Of a stretch of DNA of 64,000 bases, positions 16,701 through 24,958 are shown in pieces. The DNA comes from Palsa-1248 sp963737835. GTDB taxonomy: Bacteria > Gemmatimonadota > Gemmatimonadetes > Gemmatimonadales > Gemmatimonadaceae. The stretch is from contig CAVTUH010000001.1 of NCBI GenBank assembly GCA_963737835.1, positions 2,666,001 to 2,730,000 of the forward strand. The letters run 5' to 3'. The position numbers and the translations under genes are program-made. Position 1 is the stretch's first letter; every line of letters begins with the position of its first letter. The notes under the pieces were generated by a model. It had not been told where the DNA came from. It saw only the letters and a program-made list of their open reading frames with translations, and ran no database searches.

Positions 16701-17657
16701 TCACTCCGTCAATCCCGGATCGGTCCATCGCGATTCCACTGTGTCGAGGAAAATTTGATGCAGCGAGGGATGGCGCAGCTCGAAGTGCTCGAGGCGGGCG
16801 CCCGCGTCTAGCAGCCGTCGCAGCAATACCTGGGGGTCGGCCGAGCGAGCGAGCTCGATCTCGGCCGACCGATTCGAGTGATCGATGCGGGCGACGAGCG
16901 TCCGATCTCGCAGCACGTCCAGCACGGCGGCTGAAGGCACGACAGCGAAACCGAGCGCGAGACCGCGGCCGCCGTGCGTCGCACGCACGGTCGCGACGTC
17001 GCCGTCGAGGACCATGCGACCACGGGCGATGATGCAGACCGCATCGCACAGCTGCTGCGCGCTGTCCATGAGGTGGGTGCTGAATATGACCGTTCGGCCG
17101 CGCTGTCGAAGCTCGAGGATCGTGTCCTTGAGCGCCTCCGCGTTGATCGGATCGAGTCCGCTGAACGGCTCGTCGAGTATCAGGATCTCCGGGTCGTGCA
17201 GCAGCGTGCCAATGAACTGCACCTTCTGCTGCATCCCGCGCGACAGCTCATCGATCTTGGCATTTCCCCAGTCATGCTCCGGCGTGCGGAGGCCGAAGCG
17301 GTCGAGCCATCCGTCGATGCGGCGGTCGGCCTCGGCAGCGCCCAGCCCTTTGAGCTCGGCCAGGAAGCGCAGGACGCGGCGCACCTGCATCTTCTTGTAC
17401 AGTCCGCGTTCCTCAGGGAGATACCCAACCCGGTCGATCACGCCCGCGGCGGAGTTGGGCTCGCCGAACAGGCGGATGTCGCCCGAGTCCGGCTCGATGA
17501 CGTTCAAGATCATTCGGATAGTCGTCGTCTTGCCCGCGCCGTTGGGGCCCAGCAGACCGTACACGGTGCCGGTTGGCACCGTGAGGGAGAGATCGCTCAC
17601 GGCCACGTGCCCGTTGTACGTCTTCGAGACGTGCGAGAGCTCAATGGCGTCGGACAT
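16701..17657 (-). CDS. NatA-like ABC transporter ATP-binding protein
   Basis: A 318-residue ATPase. Walker A is LLGPNGAGKTTT (about 35-46), the Q-loop region is YLPEERGLYKKM, the signature is LSRGMQQKV, Walker B is ILILDEPFSGLDP, and the switch is STHLM. The C-terminal ~90 residues resemble the DUF4162 extension typical of NatA-like exporters, ending HPSLHQIFLD. The ATG at 17657 follows a GGGA site. It is the first gene of the two-gene exporter operon with the permease. Confidence 0.93.
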   Translation of the reverse strand: MSDAIELSHVSKTYNGHVAVSDLSLTVPTGTVYGLLGPNGAGKTTTIRMILNVIEPDSGDIRLFGEPNSAAGVIDRVGYLPEERGLYKKMQVRRVLRFLAELKGLGAAEADRRIDGWLDRFGLRTPEHDWGNAKIDELSRGMQQKVQFIGTLLHDPEILILDEPFSGLDPINAEALKDTILELRQRGRTVIFSTHLMDSAQQLCDAVCIIARGRMVLDGDVATVRATHGGRGLALGFAVVPSAAVLDVLRDRTLVARIDHSNRSAEIELARSADPQVLLRRLLDAGARLEHFELRHPSLHQIFLDTVESRWTDPGLTE

Positions 17658-17776
17658 CAATTCCCTACTCGGGTCAACGACTCCTCACTGCGCAGTGGCG
17701 TCGGGCGGTGCAGGAGGGCGACGTGCGGCGTTGCCCCGACCTCGCGCAAGACTGCTGGCGTACGGTAATATGCGAC

Positions 17777-18583
17777 ATGCCACCACTGAATGACGGCTTG
17801 CAGTATCGGGTCGCCACCGTGCTCGCTGCGCTGCTGGCCTCGTGCTTCCTGCTGTTTCTCGCGGTCCCGGTGCTCGGCCTGGTCGCCTCCGGGGGTGCGC
17901 ACGGCCTCGCGGAACTCGGGTCCGACGTGGAACTGCGGAATGCTCTCGTGCTCACGGCAGTCACCGCGACTACCGCGACCGCGCTCGGGGCGGTGGGTGG
18001 GACGCCGATCGCATACTTCATCGCCCGTCGTAAGTTTCGGGGTCGTGCGCTGCTCGCGGCAGTGCTGGACCTCCCGCTCATGATCCCCCACCCCGTTGCG
18101 GGGATTGCCCTCCTCCTCGCCCTCGGGCGCCAGTCGCCGCTGGGGCACGCGCTCCTCGCCATCGGGTTTCGCATCTCGGGCTCTGCGGTCGGCATTGTCT
18201 GCGCCATGTTGTTCGTATCCGCGCCACTGTTTCTCAGTGCCGCGCGCGAGACGTTTGCGCGCGTCGACCCCCGGTATGAGGCAGTGGGTCGGACGCTGGG
18301 CGACCCCGCCTGGCGTGTGTTTCGTCGCGTCACGCTCCCGCTCGCAATGCGGGGGCTCGTCGCGGCCGCGGTCGTGATGTGGGCGCGCGCGATCAGCGAG
18401 TTCGGCGCGATCGTGATCCTGACCTACAATCCCAAGGTCGCGAGCGTTCTGAGCTACGATCGCTTCACCAGCTACGGTTTGCCGGAGGCACTGCCGGTCG
18501 CGGCTGTGCTCATCCTGCTGGCGCTGGTGCCGCTGACGATGCTCCGCGCGCTTCGCTACGAGCGAGGCCTTGGCGCGATTTGA
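17777..18583 (+). CDS. Molybdate/tungstate-type ABC transporter permease (ModB/WtpB family)
   Basis: A 268-residue permease with about six membrane helices and the binding-protein-dependent EAA-type loop EAVGRTLGDPAWRVFRRVTLP. Segments PLMIPHPVAGIALLLALG and WARAISEFGAIVIL are characteristic of ModB/WtpB/CysT-type oxyanion permeases. A TAATAT hexamer ends 5 bases before the ATG at 17777 and no Shine-Dalgarno is present, suggesting leaderless initiation. It pairs with the ATPase 66 bases downstream. No periplasmic binding-protein gene is adjacent, so it is either elsewhere or shared. Confidence 0.85.
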   Translation: MPPLNDGLQYRVATVLAALLASCFLLFLAVPVLGLVASGGAHGLAELGSDVELRNALVLTAVTATTATALGAVGGTPIAYFIARRKFRGRALLAAVLDLPLMIPHPVAGIALLLALGRQSPLGHALLAIGFRISGSAVGIVCAMLFVSAPLFLSAARETFARVDPRYEAVGRTLGDPAWRVFRRVTLPLAMRGLVAAAVVMWARAISEFGAIVILTYNPKVASVLSYDRFTSYGLPEALPVAAVLILLALVPLTMLRALRYERGLGAI

Positions 18584-18649
18584 GATCGGCCTTGCGCGTG
18601 ATGCCGGCATGCGCCGTCTGCGCCGCCGCTGCGACCGAGGCCTAGTCCG

Positions 18650-19732
18650 GTGATCGACATCAAGGCGCTGTCCTCTCGCGTTGGCTCGTTTGCGTTGCGA
18701 GAGATCACCTTCAGCGTGCCTGCCGGCGCCTATGGGATCGTCATCGGTCCGGCCGGCTCGGGAAAGACGACGCTGCTGGAGACGATCGGCGGGATCGTAG
18801 CAGCGACCGGGGGCATCGTGCGGCTCCACGGGCGGGATGTCACCCGTCTGCCGCCGGAAGCTCGAAACATTGGCCTCGTCTACCAGCAAGGCTACCTCTT
18901 CCCGCACCTCACGGTTGCGCAGAACGTGGGATACGGGGCAGCCAGCCCCTCTGAAGGGCGCGACCTGGCGACGCGATTCGGGATCGATGGGCTGTGGGCG
19001 CGGGATGTCGGGTCGCTGAGTGGCGGCGAACGGCAGCTCGTGGCGCTGGCCCGCGCGCTGGCGGGCCTTCCGCGGGTGTTGCTACTGGACGAGCCGTTCA
19101 CCGCGCTCGATCCCCGCGGGCGCTCATACGCCCGTCGGGAGGTCCGAGCCGTGGCCCGGGAACACGGCATGACGGTGCTGCAGGTGACGCACGACTTCGC
19201 CGAGGCCGGCATGCTGGGCGACGTCGCGGTGCTGCTCGATGCGGGGCGCGTACTTCAGGCGGGACCGCCCGAGGATGTTTTTCGCAAGCCGGCGTCCCCG
19301 TACATTGCAGAATTCCTCGGCGCAGAGAACGTGTTCGCCGGGACGGTCGTGCGGGCGGCGGACTCGAGGCACGAAGACGCTGCCGGGGCCGAGTCGCCGC
19401 CGTCCGGGTACTACTCGCTCGAGTTTCACGTCTCGGAGTCAGCGCTGACCCTGGCCGCCGTGGGCGAGGCGGAGCCCGGTCCCGGCTGTGCGGTCTTGCG
19501 CGCCGAAGACGTCGCGCTGTCACGCGACCCCAGTGGGACCTCTGCGCGCAACTGCTTCCGCGGGCGCGTGGTCGACATGCTGAAGCTCGGCGCGCTCACG
19601 CGCGTGACCGTCGCTTTTGGGGGCGTGCCGCTGGTTGCGGCGCTCACCACCCGATCCGTTCGCGAGCTTGGCCTGGTCGTCGGCGAAGAGGTCTATGCGT
19701 CGTTCAAGGCGACGGCGGTGCATATATGCTAG
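18650..19732 (+). CDS. Molybdate/tungstate-type ABC transporter ATPase with TOBE domain
   Basis: A 360-residue ATPase. Walker A is GPAGSGKTTLLE, the signature is LSGGERQLVALARAL, Walker B is VLLLDEPFTALDP, and the switch is VTHDF. The C-terminal third (about 255-360) has a TOBE-like oxyanion-binding fold with GCAVLRAEDVALSRDP and a second strand set. The start is GTG at 18650. The stop TAG (19730-19732) is the first three bases of the TAGACGTTGGACG tandem repeat, and the normal-looking C-terminus ends just before it. It works with the preceding permease. Molybdate, tungstate and sulfate cannot be distinguished from sequence here. Confidence 0.88.
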   Translation: MIDIKALSSRVGSFALREITFSVPAGAYGIVIGPAGSGKTTLLETIGGIVAATGGIVRLHGRDVTRLPPEARNIGLVYQQGYLFPHLTVAQNVGYGAASPSEGRDLATRFGIDGLWARDVGSLSGGERQLVALARALAGLPRVLLLDEPFTALDPRGRSYARREVRAVAREHGMTVLQVTHDFAEAGMLGDVAVLLDAGRVLQAGPPEDVFRKPASPYIAEFLGAENVFAGTVVRAADSRHEDAAGAESPPSGYYSLEFHVSESALTLAAVGEAEPGPGCAVLRAEDVALSRDPSGTSARNCFRGRVVDMLKLGALTRVTVAFGGVPLVAALTTRSVRELGLVVGEEVYASFKATAVHIC

Positions 19733-19802
19733 ACGTTGGACGTTAGACGTTGGACGTTAGACGTTGGACGTTAGACGTTGGACGTTAGACGTTGGACGTT
19801 GG
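19730..19802. repeat. Left arm: five tandem 14-bp units TAGACGTTGGACGT
   Basis: Seventy-three bases of perfect alternating TAGACGTTGGACGT repeats begin with the TAG stop of the ABC ATPase gene. The inverted counterpart lies at 20181-20217, so the pair brackets the small membrane-protein gene at 19958-20119. No spacer-like unique sequence lies between units, so this is not CRISPR. Confidence 0.92.
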
Positions 19803-19860
19803 AGAACAACCTCGGGGGCCAGGGGCGGCCAACGACGACCGCGCGACGTCGTGTCCGACG

Positions 19861-19889
19861 GTGGGCGGCCTGAAGGCGCCCGCCCCTAC
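19861..19889. repeat. GGGCGGCC/GGCGCCCGCCC palindrome
   Basis: A short imperfect palindrome with loop TGAA followed by CCTACA, related in form to the GGGCGACGC family. It lies between the left TAGACGTTGG arm and the end of the small membrane-protein gene. Confidence 0.6.
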
Positions 19890-19957
19890 ATGTCGGATGG
19901 GCGGTGAGAGTCCGGAGCAGCCTGCCTGCGCTTGCGTGAAGCGCGTTGCGCCTCAGT

Positions 19958-20119
19958 TCAGGGCAGGTACTCCTGCGCCGCGCGCTTACCGAAATACATC
20001 CCGACGCCAGTGCCGACCATGCTCAGCATGAACGCGGTCATGAAGCCAAACGGGTGGCCGAGGTACCAGCCGGCGTAGCTGCCGATCGTGGCTCCCGCGC
20101 CGATGAACAATTTTTCCAT
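19958..20119 (-). CDS. 53-residue glycine-zipper membrane protein
   Basis: A small protein MEKLFIGAGATIGSYAGWYL... with two membrane helices: GxxxG/GxxxxG patterns at residues 6-22 and a second helix MTAFMLSMVGTGVGMYFG, then a short charged tail. A GGGGGC stretch precedes the ATG at 20119. No family name is recalled. The gene stands alone inside a cage of inverted TAGACGTTGG repeats at 19730-19802 and 20181-20217, so it might be carried with that element. Confidence 0.65.
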   Translation of the reverse strand: MEKLFIGAGATIGSYAGWYLGHPFGFMTAFMLSMVGTGVGMYFGKRAAQEYLP

Positions 20120-20180
20120 CGTGCCCCCGTTGCTGCGGTCTCCTTGAAGGACGACGGAGGGCGAAGAAAGGTAGAGGCTG

Positions 20181-20217
20181 AACGTCCAACGTCTAACGTC
20201 CAACGTCTACCGTCCAG
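20181..20217. repeat. Right arm: inverted TAGACGTTGGACG units supplying the sufU-2 stop codon
   Basis: Complement of the 19730-19802 unit (AACGTCCAACGTCTA repeated). On the minus strand it is translated as the tail WTVDVGR of the second SufU protein, and its internal TAG (20193-20195) is the stop codon. Confidence 0.9.
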
Positions 20218-20666
20218 CTTTTCAGCGCTTCTCCCAAGGCCCGCCACGCGAGGAGCGCGCAGGCGGCGCGCGCGGGGACGCGACGAATCACGCTGAACGC
20301 GACGGCGGGGCCGAGTGTGGCTTCGTCGGCACTCGCGGCGTCACCGGTCACGAGGGCGCGCATTCGCGCGACGAGCGCCTCGATCTCTGACACCGTCGCA
20401 CCTCGTACGAGGTCCGTCATCATCGACGCGGACGCCTGCGCGATCGAGCATCCGTCGCTCTGAAAGCGCACGTCGCGCACGCGGGGACCCGTGGCCGACT
20501 GCTCGACCGCGACCGTGACCGTGACCGACTCGCCGCAGAGCGGGTTGTGAACGGATGCCTCGGCATCGGGGTGGTCGAGCACCCCCTTCCCATGGGGGTG
20601 CCGGAAATGCTCGAGGATGCGGTCCTGATACAGCGCGTCGACCGCCGCGCGCGATGCAGTTGGCAT
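20193..20666 (-). CDS. Second SufU-like iron-sulfur assembly protein with repeat-derived C-terminus
   Basis: A 157-residue SufU/IscU-fold protein. Zinc/cysteine-binding positions are visible as NPLCGESV (Cys44), DGCSIAQAS (Cys73) and RAACALLAW (Cys136). The usual Asp two residues after the first Cys is Glu46 here, unlike the paralog upstream in this operon. The last residues WTVDVGR and the stop come from the TAGACGTTGG repeat. The start could also be an ATG at 20711 that overlaps sufS by 29 bases; 20666 is chosen because homologous sequence begins there. SufU accepts sulfur from SufS. This divergent copy may have a specialised or reduced role. Confidence 0.82.
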   Translation of the reverse strand: MPTASRAAVDALYQDRILEHFRHPHGKGVLDHPDAEASVHNPLCGESVTVTVAVEQSATGPRVRDVRFQSDGCSIAQASASMMTDLVRGATVSEIEALVARMRALVTGDAASADEATLGPAVAFSVIRRVPARAACALLAWRALGEALKSWTVDVGR

Positions 20667-20682
20667 GGCGCGGCCGGTGTCG

Positions 20683-21930
20683 TCAGGTTTGCTCGGCCGC
20701 GGCGGACGCATGCGGAACGCTCGACAGGTCGCTGGTGAAAAGCGCCTGGGCTCGGCCCACAGCCGCCACGAGCGCGTCGACGTCGCTCGCGTCGTTGTAC
20801 AGGAAGAACGAAGCCCGGACCGTCGCGGGTATCCCGAATCGGCGCATCAGCGGCTGCGCGCAATGGTGCCCTGCCCGCACGCAGACATGCTCGCCGTCCA
20901 ACACGGTCGCCACATCGTGTGGGTGGATGCCCTCCACCGTGAAGCTCACGACGCCGCTTCGGTCGGCGGCCGGGGGCCCGTAGAGGCGGACGCCTGGTAC
21001 GGAGCCAAGCTGCGCCATTGCGGAGGCGGTGAGCGCCTGCTCATGCTCGCGGACGGTGTCCATGCCGATGCCGTTCAGATACGAGACCGCGGCGGCGAGG
21101 CCGACCGCAGCACCGACGTTCGGCGTGCCCGCTTCGAACTTGCGCGGGAGCGCGTTCCACGTCGTGCGCTCATCGCCCACGAATTCGATCATGTCGCCGC
21201 CAGTTTGGTACGGTGGCATCGCGTCCAGCAGCTCGCGGCGCGCGATCAAGCCGCCGATGCCCGTCGGCGACCCCATCTTGTGGCCGCTGAACGCGAAAAA
21301 GTCTGCACCGAGTGCGTCGACGTCGACTGCGAGATGCGGTGCGCTCTGTGCGCCATCGACCATCACCACTGCTCCCACCGAGTGGGCGAGGCGGACAATG
21401 TCCGCAATCGGCGAGATCGTGCCGAGCGCGTTCGATACATGGGCGATGGCGACGACGCGCGTACGTGGGCCGAGGATCGAGCGCAGGTGGTCGAGGTCGA
21501 CGCGTCCGTCGGGCGTCAGCTCCGCGATGCGGAAGCGCGCGCCGCGTTCCAGCGCCACCTGCTGCCACGGGACGAAATTGGCGTGATGCTCGAGCCGCGT
21601 GACGACGATCTCGTCGCCCGGCCCGATGTATGAGCGACCCCATGCTGCGGCGACGAGATTGATGGACTCCGTGGTGCCGCGGGTGAAGATGAGCCGGTCC
21701 TCGTCCTGGACCCCGAAGAATCGAGCGACGACCAGCCGGGCCGCGTGGTAGCGCTCCGTCGCGCGACTGGACAGATCGTAGGCGCCGCGGTGGGGGTTGG
21801 CATAGTCCGTTTCATAAAACTCGCGCTCGGCGTCGAGGACGACCTCCGGCTTCTGCGCGGTCGCCGCGGAATCCAGATAGCGCAGCTCCGGGCGTCGGCG
21901 GAGCAGGGGAAAGTCGGCGCGACGCGTCAT
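20683..21930 (-). CDS. sufS: SufS-type cysteine desulfurase
   Basis: A 415-residue class V PLP aminotransferase-fold enzyme that mobilises sulfur from cysteine for Fe-S assembly. The PLP lysine is Lys218 in FFAFSGHKMGSPTG. The catalytic cysteine lies in the short SufS-type loop RAGHHCAQPLMRRFG near residue 360. Group II features (RGTTESINLVA, HHANFVPWQ) are intact. The start ATG at 21930 overlaps the Rieske gene stop by ATGA. In SufU-containing operons, SufU replaces SufE as sulfur acceptor, in line with the absence of SufE here. Confidence 0.95.
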   Translation of the reverse strand: MTRRADFPLLRRRPELRYLDSAATAQKPEVVLDAEREFYETDYANPHRGAYDLSSRATERYHAARLVVARFFGVQDEDRLIFTRGTTESINLVAAAWGRSYIGPGDEIVVTRLEHHANFVPWQQVALERGARFRIAELTPDGRVDLDHLRSILGPRTRVVAIAHVSNALGTISPIADIVRLAHSVGAVVMVDGAQSAPHLAVDVDALGADFFAFSGHKMGSPTGIGGLIARRELLDAMPPYQTGGDMIEFVGDERTTWNALPRKFEAGTPNVGAAVGLAAAVSYLNGIGMDTVREHEQALTASAMAQLGSVPGVRLYGPPAADRSGVVSFTVEGIHPHDVATVLDGEHVCVRAGHHCAQPLMRRFGIPATVRASFFLYNDASDVDALVAAVGRAQALFTSDLSSVPHASAAAEQT

Positions 21931-22286
21931 CGTGGCGCCACTCGAGGCCCGACCAGGACCACGCCGTCCTCGACGCGGACGGCGTATGCGGGGACGTCGT
22001 CGATGGCCGGCGCGTGCCGCGCCTCGCCGGTGCGGCAGTCGAATCGCGCACCGTGCCACACGCACTCGATCGTTCCGTCCGGTAACAGCTCGCCCGCGGA
22101 CAGCTCGTAGGCCTCGTGCGAGCAGCAGTCCTGGAGCGCACAGAATTCGCCGTCGACATTCATCAGCACCACCTGATCGCCCGAGGGTAGCCGTACACTC
22201 AGCAGGGCCCCCGGTCGAATGTCAGCGGCGCGCGCAACCGGGTGAAAGGTCCCGTTGGTGGCGGCGGGATGCGACTCGGATCTCAT
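21927..22286 (-). CDS. Rieske-type [2Fe-2S] ferredoxin of the suf operon
   Basis: A 119-residue small Rieske protein like the ferredoxin subunits of non-heme iron oxygenases. Cluster ligands are visible as CSH in DCCSHEAYELSAGEL and CVWH in GTIECVWHGARFDCRTGE. Such a gene is a regular member of Suf operons in several high-GC phyla, where it may deliver electrons for assembly or repair. It overlaps sufU upstream and sufS downstream by ATGA, so it is fully embedded in the operon. Confidence 0.9.
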   Translation of the reverse strand: MRSESHPAATNGTFHPVARAADIRPGALLSVRLPSGDQVVLMNVDGEFCALQDCCSHEAYELSAGELLPDGTIECVWHGARFDCRTGEARHAPAIDDVPAYAVRVEDGVVLVGPRVAPR

Positions 22287-22765
22287 GGCTCGCCCGCGGG
22301 CGCGGCACCGCAGCCAGTCTGGCCGATCGCGTCGCGGAGCGCGGTCCGGAACGCGTGCCAGGCGAGCGTGGCACACTTGACCCGCTGCGGGAAGCGCGAG
22401 ACACCGAACAGCGGAGCAAGTGGACGCAGCGCCGGATGCGCCGCCACGTCCGGAGGGGGGCCCGGCGCGCCGGTCAGCACGGCCTGGAACTGATCCATGA
22501 GCGCGACGGCGTCGCGCGGCGTCTGGCCCTTGAGCACCGTCGTCATGATCGAGGCTGACGCGCGCGAGATCGCGCAGCCTTCTCCGGTGAACCCGATGTC
22601 GGTGACGCGCTCGCCGTCGGTCCTGACCCACACCGTCACGTTGTCGCCGCAGAGCGGGTTGTGGCCCTCGGCGTGCGCGGCCGGTTCGGCCAGCGGTCCG
22701 TAGTTTCTCGGCTTCCGATTGTGGTCGAGGATGACGCTCTGATAGAGCTCCCGTAGGTCGCTCAC
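22283..22765 (-). CDS. sufU: SufU iron-sulfur scaffold/sulfur-transfer protein
   Basis: A 160-residue SufU protein. Zinc ligands follow the family pattern: Cys39 and Asp41 in HNPLCGDNVTV, Cys64 in GEGCAISRAS, Cys131 in RVKCATLAW. The start is GTG at 22765, 11 bases after the sufD stop. It accepts persulfide from SufS and passes sulfur to SufBCD. A second, divergent copy lies at the end of the operon. Confidence 0.93.
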   Translation of the reverse strand: MSDLRELYQSVILDHNRKPRNYGPLAEPAAHAEGHNPLCGDNVTVWVRTDGERVTDIGFTGEGCAISRASASIMTTVLKGQTPRDAVALMDQFQAVLTGAPGPPPDVAAHPALRPLAPLFGVSRFPQRVKCATLAWHAFRTALRDAIGQTGCGAAPAGEP

Positions 22766-22776
22766 GTCACCGCGGC

Positions 22777-24108
22777 CTAGGTCGCGACAGTCGCCGGCGC
22801 GTCGACGAACCGGACGCGCACCGCGTCCTGGAGGGCCTCACGGACGGTGGCATCGGCAATCCGCTGCAGCACATCAGCGGCGAACGCGTACGTCAGGAGC
22901 GTACGCGCCTGTTCCGCTGGCAGTCCCCGGCTCTTGAGATAGAACAACGCCACCTCATCGAGGCGACCGACGGTGGCCCCGTGCGTGCACTTCACATCGT
23001 CGGCGAAGATCTCCAGCTGTGGCTTCGTGTCGACCTGCGCGTCGGCCGACAAGAGCAGATTGTTATTGGTCTGCTTCCCGTCGGTCTTCTGTGCCACGGG
23101 GTGCACATACACCTTGCCGTTGAACACCCCATGCGCGGCGCCGTCGAGGATGCCCTTGTAGACCTCGTGGCTCGCGCAGTTCGGTGCTGCGTGCTCGATC
23201 CGTGTCTGGTGATCGACGTGCTGCGTGCCGTCGACGAGGTACAAGCCGTCGAGCGTGACCTCCGCGCCCGCGCCAGCGAGCGAGGTGTAGATATTCGCGC
23301 GAGACAGCGCCCCGCCCGTCGCGAACGAGAACGACGCCAAGCGGCTGTCGCGGGCCTGGTGTGCCTGCGCCAGTCCGACGTGGAAGGCACGCGTGCTTTC
23401 CCGCTGGATGCGCACGTGCGCGAGCTGTGCGCCCTCGGCCAGGCGCAGCTCAGTGACCGCATTGGTGAAATACGTGGCATCGCCGAGCGCGACATAGCTC
23501 TCGACCAGCGAGGCGTGAGCGTGCGGATCGAGCAGCACCAGCGTGCGCGGATACGAGACGCCCTTCGCAGCCTCCGACGTCGACACGTAGAGCACATGCA
23601 GCGGATCGGGCAGCGACACACCGGCGGCGATGTGCACAAACACGCCGTCGGTGAACAACGCCGTGTTGAGGGCGGCAAAGGCGTTGCCGCCGAACTCGCC
23701 GATCGAGCTCAGATGGGTGCGCACCGCGGCGTCCGATGCCATCGCGTCCGCGAGGCGCGAGACGCGCACGCGCGACGGGAGACTCGTGGTCGAGGAGAGC
23801 GTCGGCGCGAACTCGCCGTTCACGAACACGAGGCGCGGCCACTCGAGCTGACCAAACACAAACGATTCGAGGTCCGACCACTGCACGTCGAGGGCGGCCG
23901 ACCGATCGGGATCGCCTCGCAGCGGCGTGAAATCGGCTTCTGCGATGGGGCCAACGCTCGTGAAGTGCCAGTCCTCGTCGCGGCGCGTCGGGAAGCCGAG
24001 CGCGCGGAAGCGCTCGAATGCGGCGCGCCTGATGGCGAGCAGCCACGGCGCCTGCCCGTCCACATTGTCGCCGACGAGGGTGGCGAAATCGTCGACGTAC
24101 GACTGCAT
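22777..24108 (-). CDS. sufD: SufD Fe-S assembly scaffold subunit
   Basis: A 443-residue protein of the SufBD beta-helix family. The C-terminal half contains the conserved segments QTDGKQTNNNLLLS, KPQLEIFADDVKCTHGATVG and LKSRGLPAEQARTLLTYAFA, diagnostic for SufD. It forms the SufBC2D complex with the neighbouring products. The ATG at 24108 has GGTGG just upstream; a GTG six bases earlier is possible. The gap to the sufC stop is 7 bases. Confidence 0.94.
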   Translation of the reverse strand: MQSYVDDFATLVGDNVDGQAPWLLAIRRAAFERFRALGFPTRRDEDWHFTSVGPIAEADFTPLRGDPDRSAALDVQWSDLESFVFGQLEWPRLVFVNGEFAPTLSSTTSLPSRVRVSRLADAMASDAAVRTHLSSIGEFGGNAFAALNTALFTDGVFVHIAAGVSLPDPLHVLYVSTSEAAKGVSYPRTLVLLDPHAHASLVESYVALGDATYFTNAVTELRLAEGAQLAHVRIQRESTRAFHVGLAQAHQARDSRLASFSFATGGALSRANIYTSLAGAGAEVTLDGLYLVDGTQHVDHQTRIEHAAPNCASHEVYKGILDGAAHGVFNGKVYVHPVAQKTDGKQTNNNLLLSADAQVDTKPQLEIFADDVKCTHGATVGRLDEVALFYLKSRGLPAEQARTLLTYAFAADVLQRIADATVREALQDAVRVRFVDAPATVAT

Positions 24109-24115
24109 TGCCACC

Positions 24116-24958
24116 TTAGACTCCGATGTCGGTGCGGGCGGTGTCGTTGCGGGCGACGCGGGCGTCGCCCCTACCCGCCGTGGCGGGTTCGGTCAGCCAG
24201 TCGTAGCCGCGCGCCTCGAGCTCGACGGCGAGCTCCTTGCCGCCAGATCGGACGATGCGGCCGCCCGCGAGGACGTGCACGTAGTCCGGCACGATATAGT
24301 TGAGCAGGCGCTGGTAGTGCGTGACGACGATGGTCGCGTTGTCGGGGCGCCGCAGGGAGTTGACGCCATCGGCGACGACTCGGAGGGCGTCGATGTCGAG
24401 GCCGGAATCCGTCTCGTCGAGAATCGCGAGGCGGGGCGCGAGCACCGCCATCTGCAGGATCTCATTCCGCTTCTTTTCGCCGCCGGAGAACCCCGCATTG
24501 ACGGAGCGATTCAGCATCGCGGGATCCATGTCGACCAGCTTGAGGCGGTCTTCGACGATCGCGAGAAAATCGAGCGGGTCCACCTCGTCGAGGCCCCTGG
24601 CCTTGCGCAGCTCGTTGTAGGCGGCGCGCAGGAAGTAGGCGTTGGTCACGCCGGGGATCTCGACCGGATACTGGAATGCGAGGAAGAGCCCTTTCTGGGC
24701 GCGCTCCTCCGGGTCCATTGCGAGCAGATCTTCGCCGTCGTACGTGGCCGAACCAGCGGTCACCTCGTACGCCGGGTGACCCGCCAGCACCTGGGCCAAC
24801 GTGCTCTTACCGGACCCATTCGGTCCCATGATGGCATGGACTTCTCCGTCGTTGACGCTCAGGGAGATGCCACGGAGGATCTCGTTGTCGCTGATGCCGG
24901 CGTGGAGGTTGTTGATGGAGAGCAGCAAGGGTGGTGTTGGCGAGAGATTAGGGTTCAT
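24116..24958 (-). CDS. sufC: SufC Fe-S assembly ATPase with repeat-encoded C-terminal tail
   Basis: A 280-residue ABC-type ATPase of the SufBCD complex. Walker A is IMGPNGSGKSTLAQ, the SufC-specific signature is FSGGEKKRNEILQM, Walker B is LAILDETDSGLDIDAL, and the switch is VTHYQRLL. SufC proteins usually end shortly after the segment ELEARGYDWL seen at about residue 255. The following ~24 residues are encoded by a GGGCGACGC palindrome at 24151-24175 and look like an acquired tail. The ATG at 24958 overlaps the sufB stop by ATGA. Confidence 0.95.
   Translation of the reverse strand: MNPNLSPTPPLLLSINNLHAGISDNEILRGISLSVNDGEVHAIMGPNGSGKSTLAQVLAGHPAYEVTAGSATYDGEDLLAMDPEERAQKGLFLAFQYPVEIPGVTNAYFLRAAYNELRKARGLDEVDPLDFLAIVEDRLKLVDMDPAMLNRSVNAGFSGGEKKRNEILQMAVLAPRLAILDETDSGLDIDALRVVADGVNSLRRPDNATIVVTHYQRLLNYIVPDYVHVLAGGRIVRSGGKELAVELEARGYDWLTEPATAGRGDARVARNDTARTDIGV
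24151..24175. repeat. GGGCGACGC/GCGTCGCCC palindrome inside the 3' end of sufC
   Basis: Perfect 9-bp arms around GG, followed by CCTAC as in other copies. The preceding bases (GGTGCGGGCGGTGTCG) resemble the conserved left flank of the copies at 40104 and 57988. It is translated as part of the SufC tail. Confidence 0.88.

Noticed and set aside
15248..17032. Long open frame of 594 codons on the plus strand
   Set aside because: It lies antisense to the NatB-like permease and NatA-like ATPase, whose motifs are intact, and has His/Arg/Asp-rich composition typical of antisense frames in GC-rich DNA.
19730..19802. Tandem 14-bp repeats as a CRISPR array
   Set aside because: Units are contiguous with no unique spacers, far shorter than CRISPR repeats, and no cas gene is present.
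20665..21633. Plus-strand open frame of about 320 codons
   Set aside because: It is antisense to sufS, which shows full catalytic motifs; the composition is typical of shadow frames.
22981..24303. Plus-strand open frame of about 440 codons
   Set aside because: It is antisense to sufD and the end of sufC; no recognisable domain.
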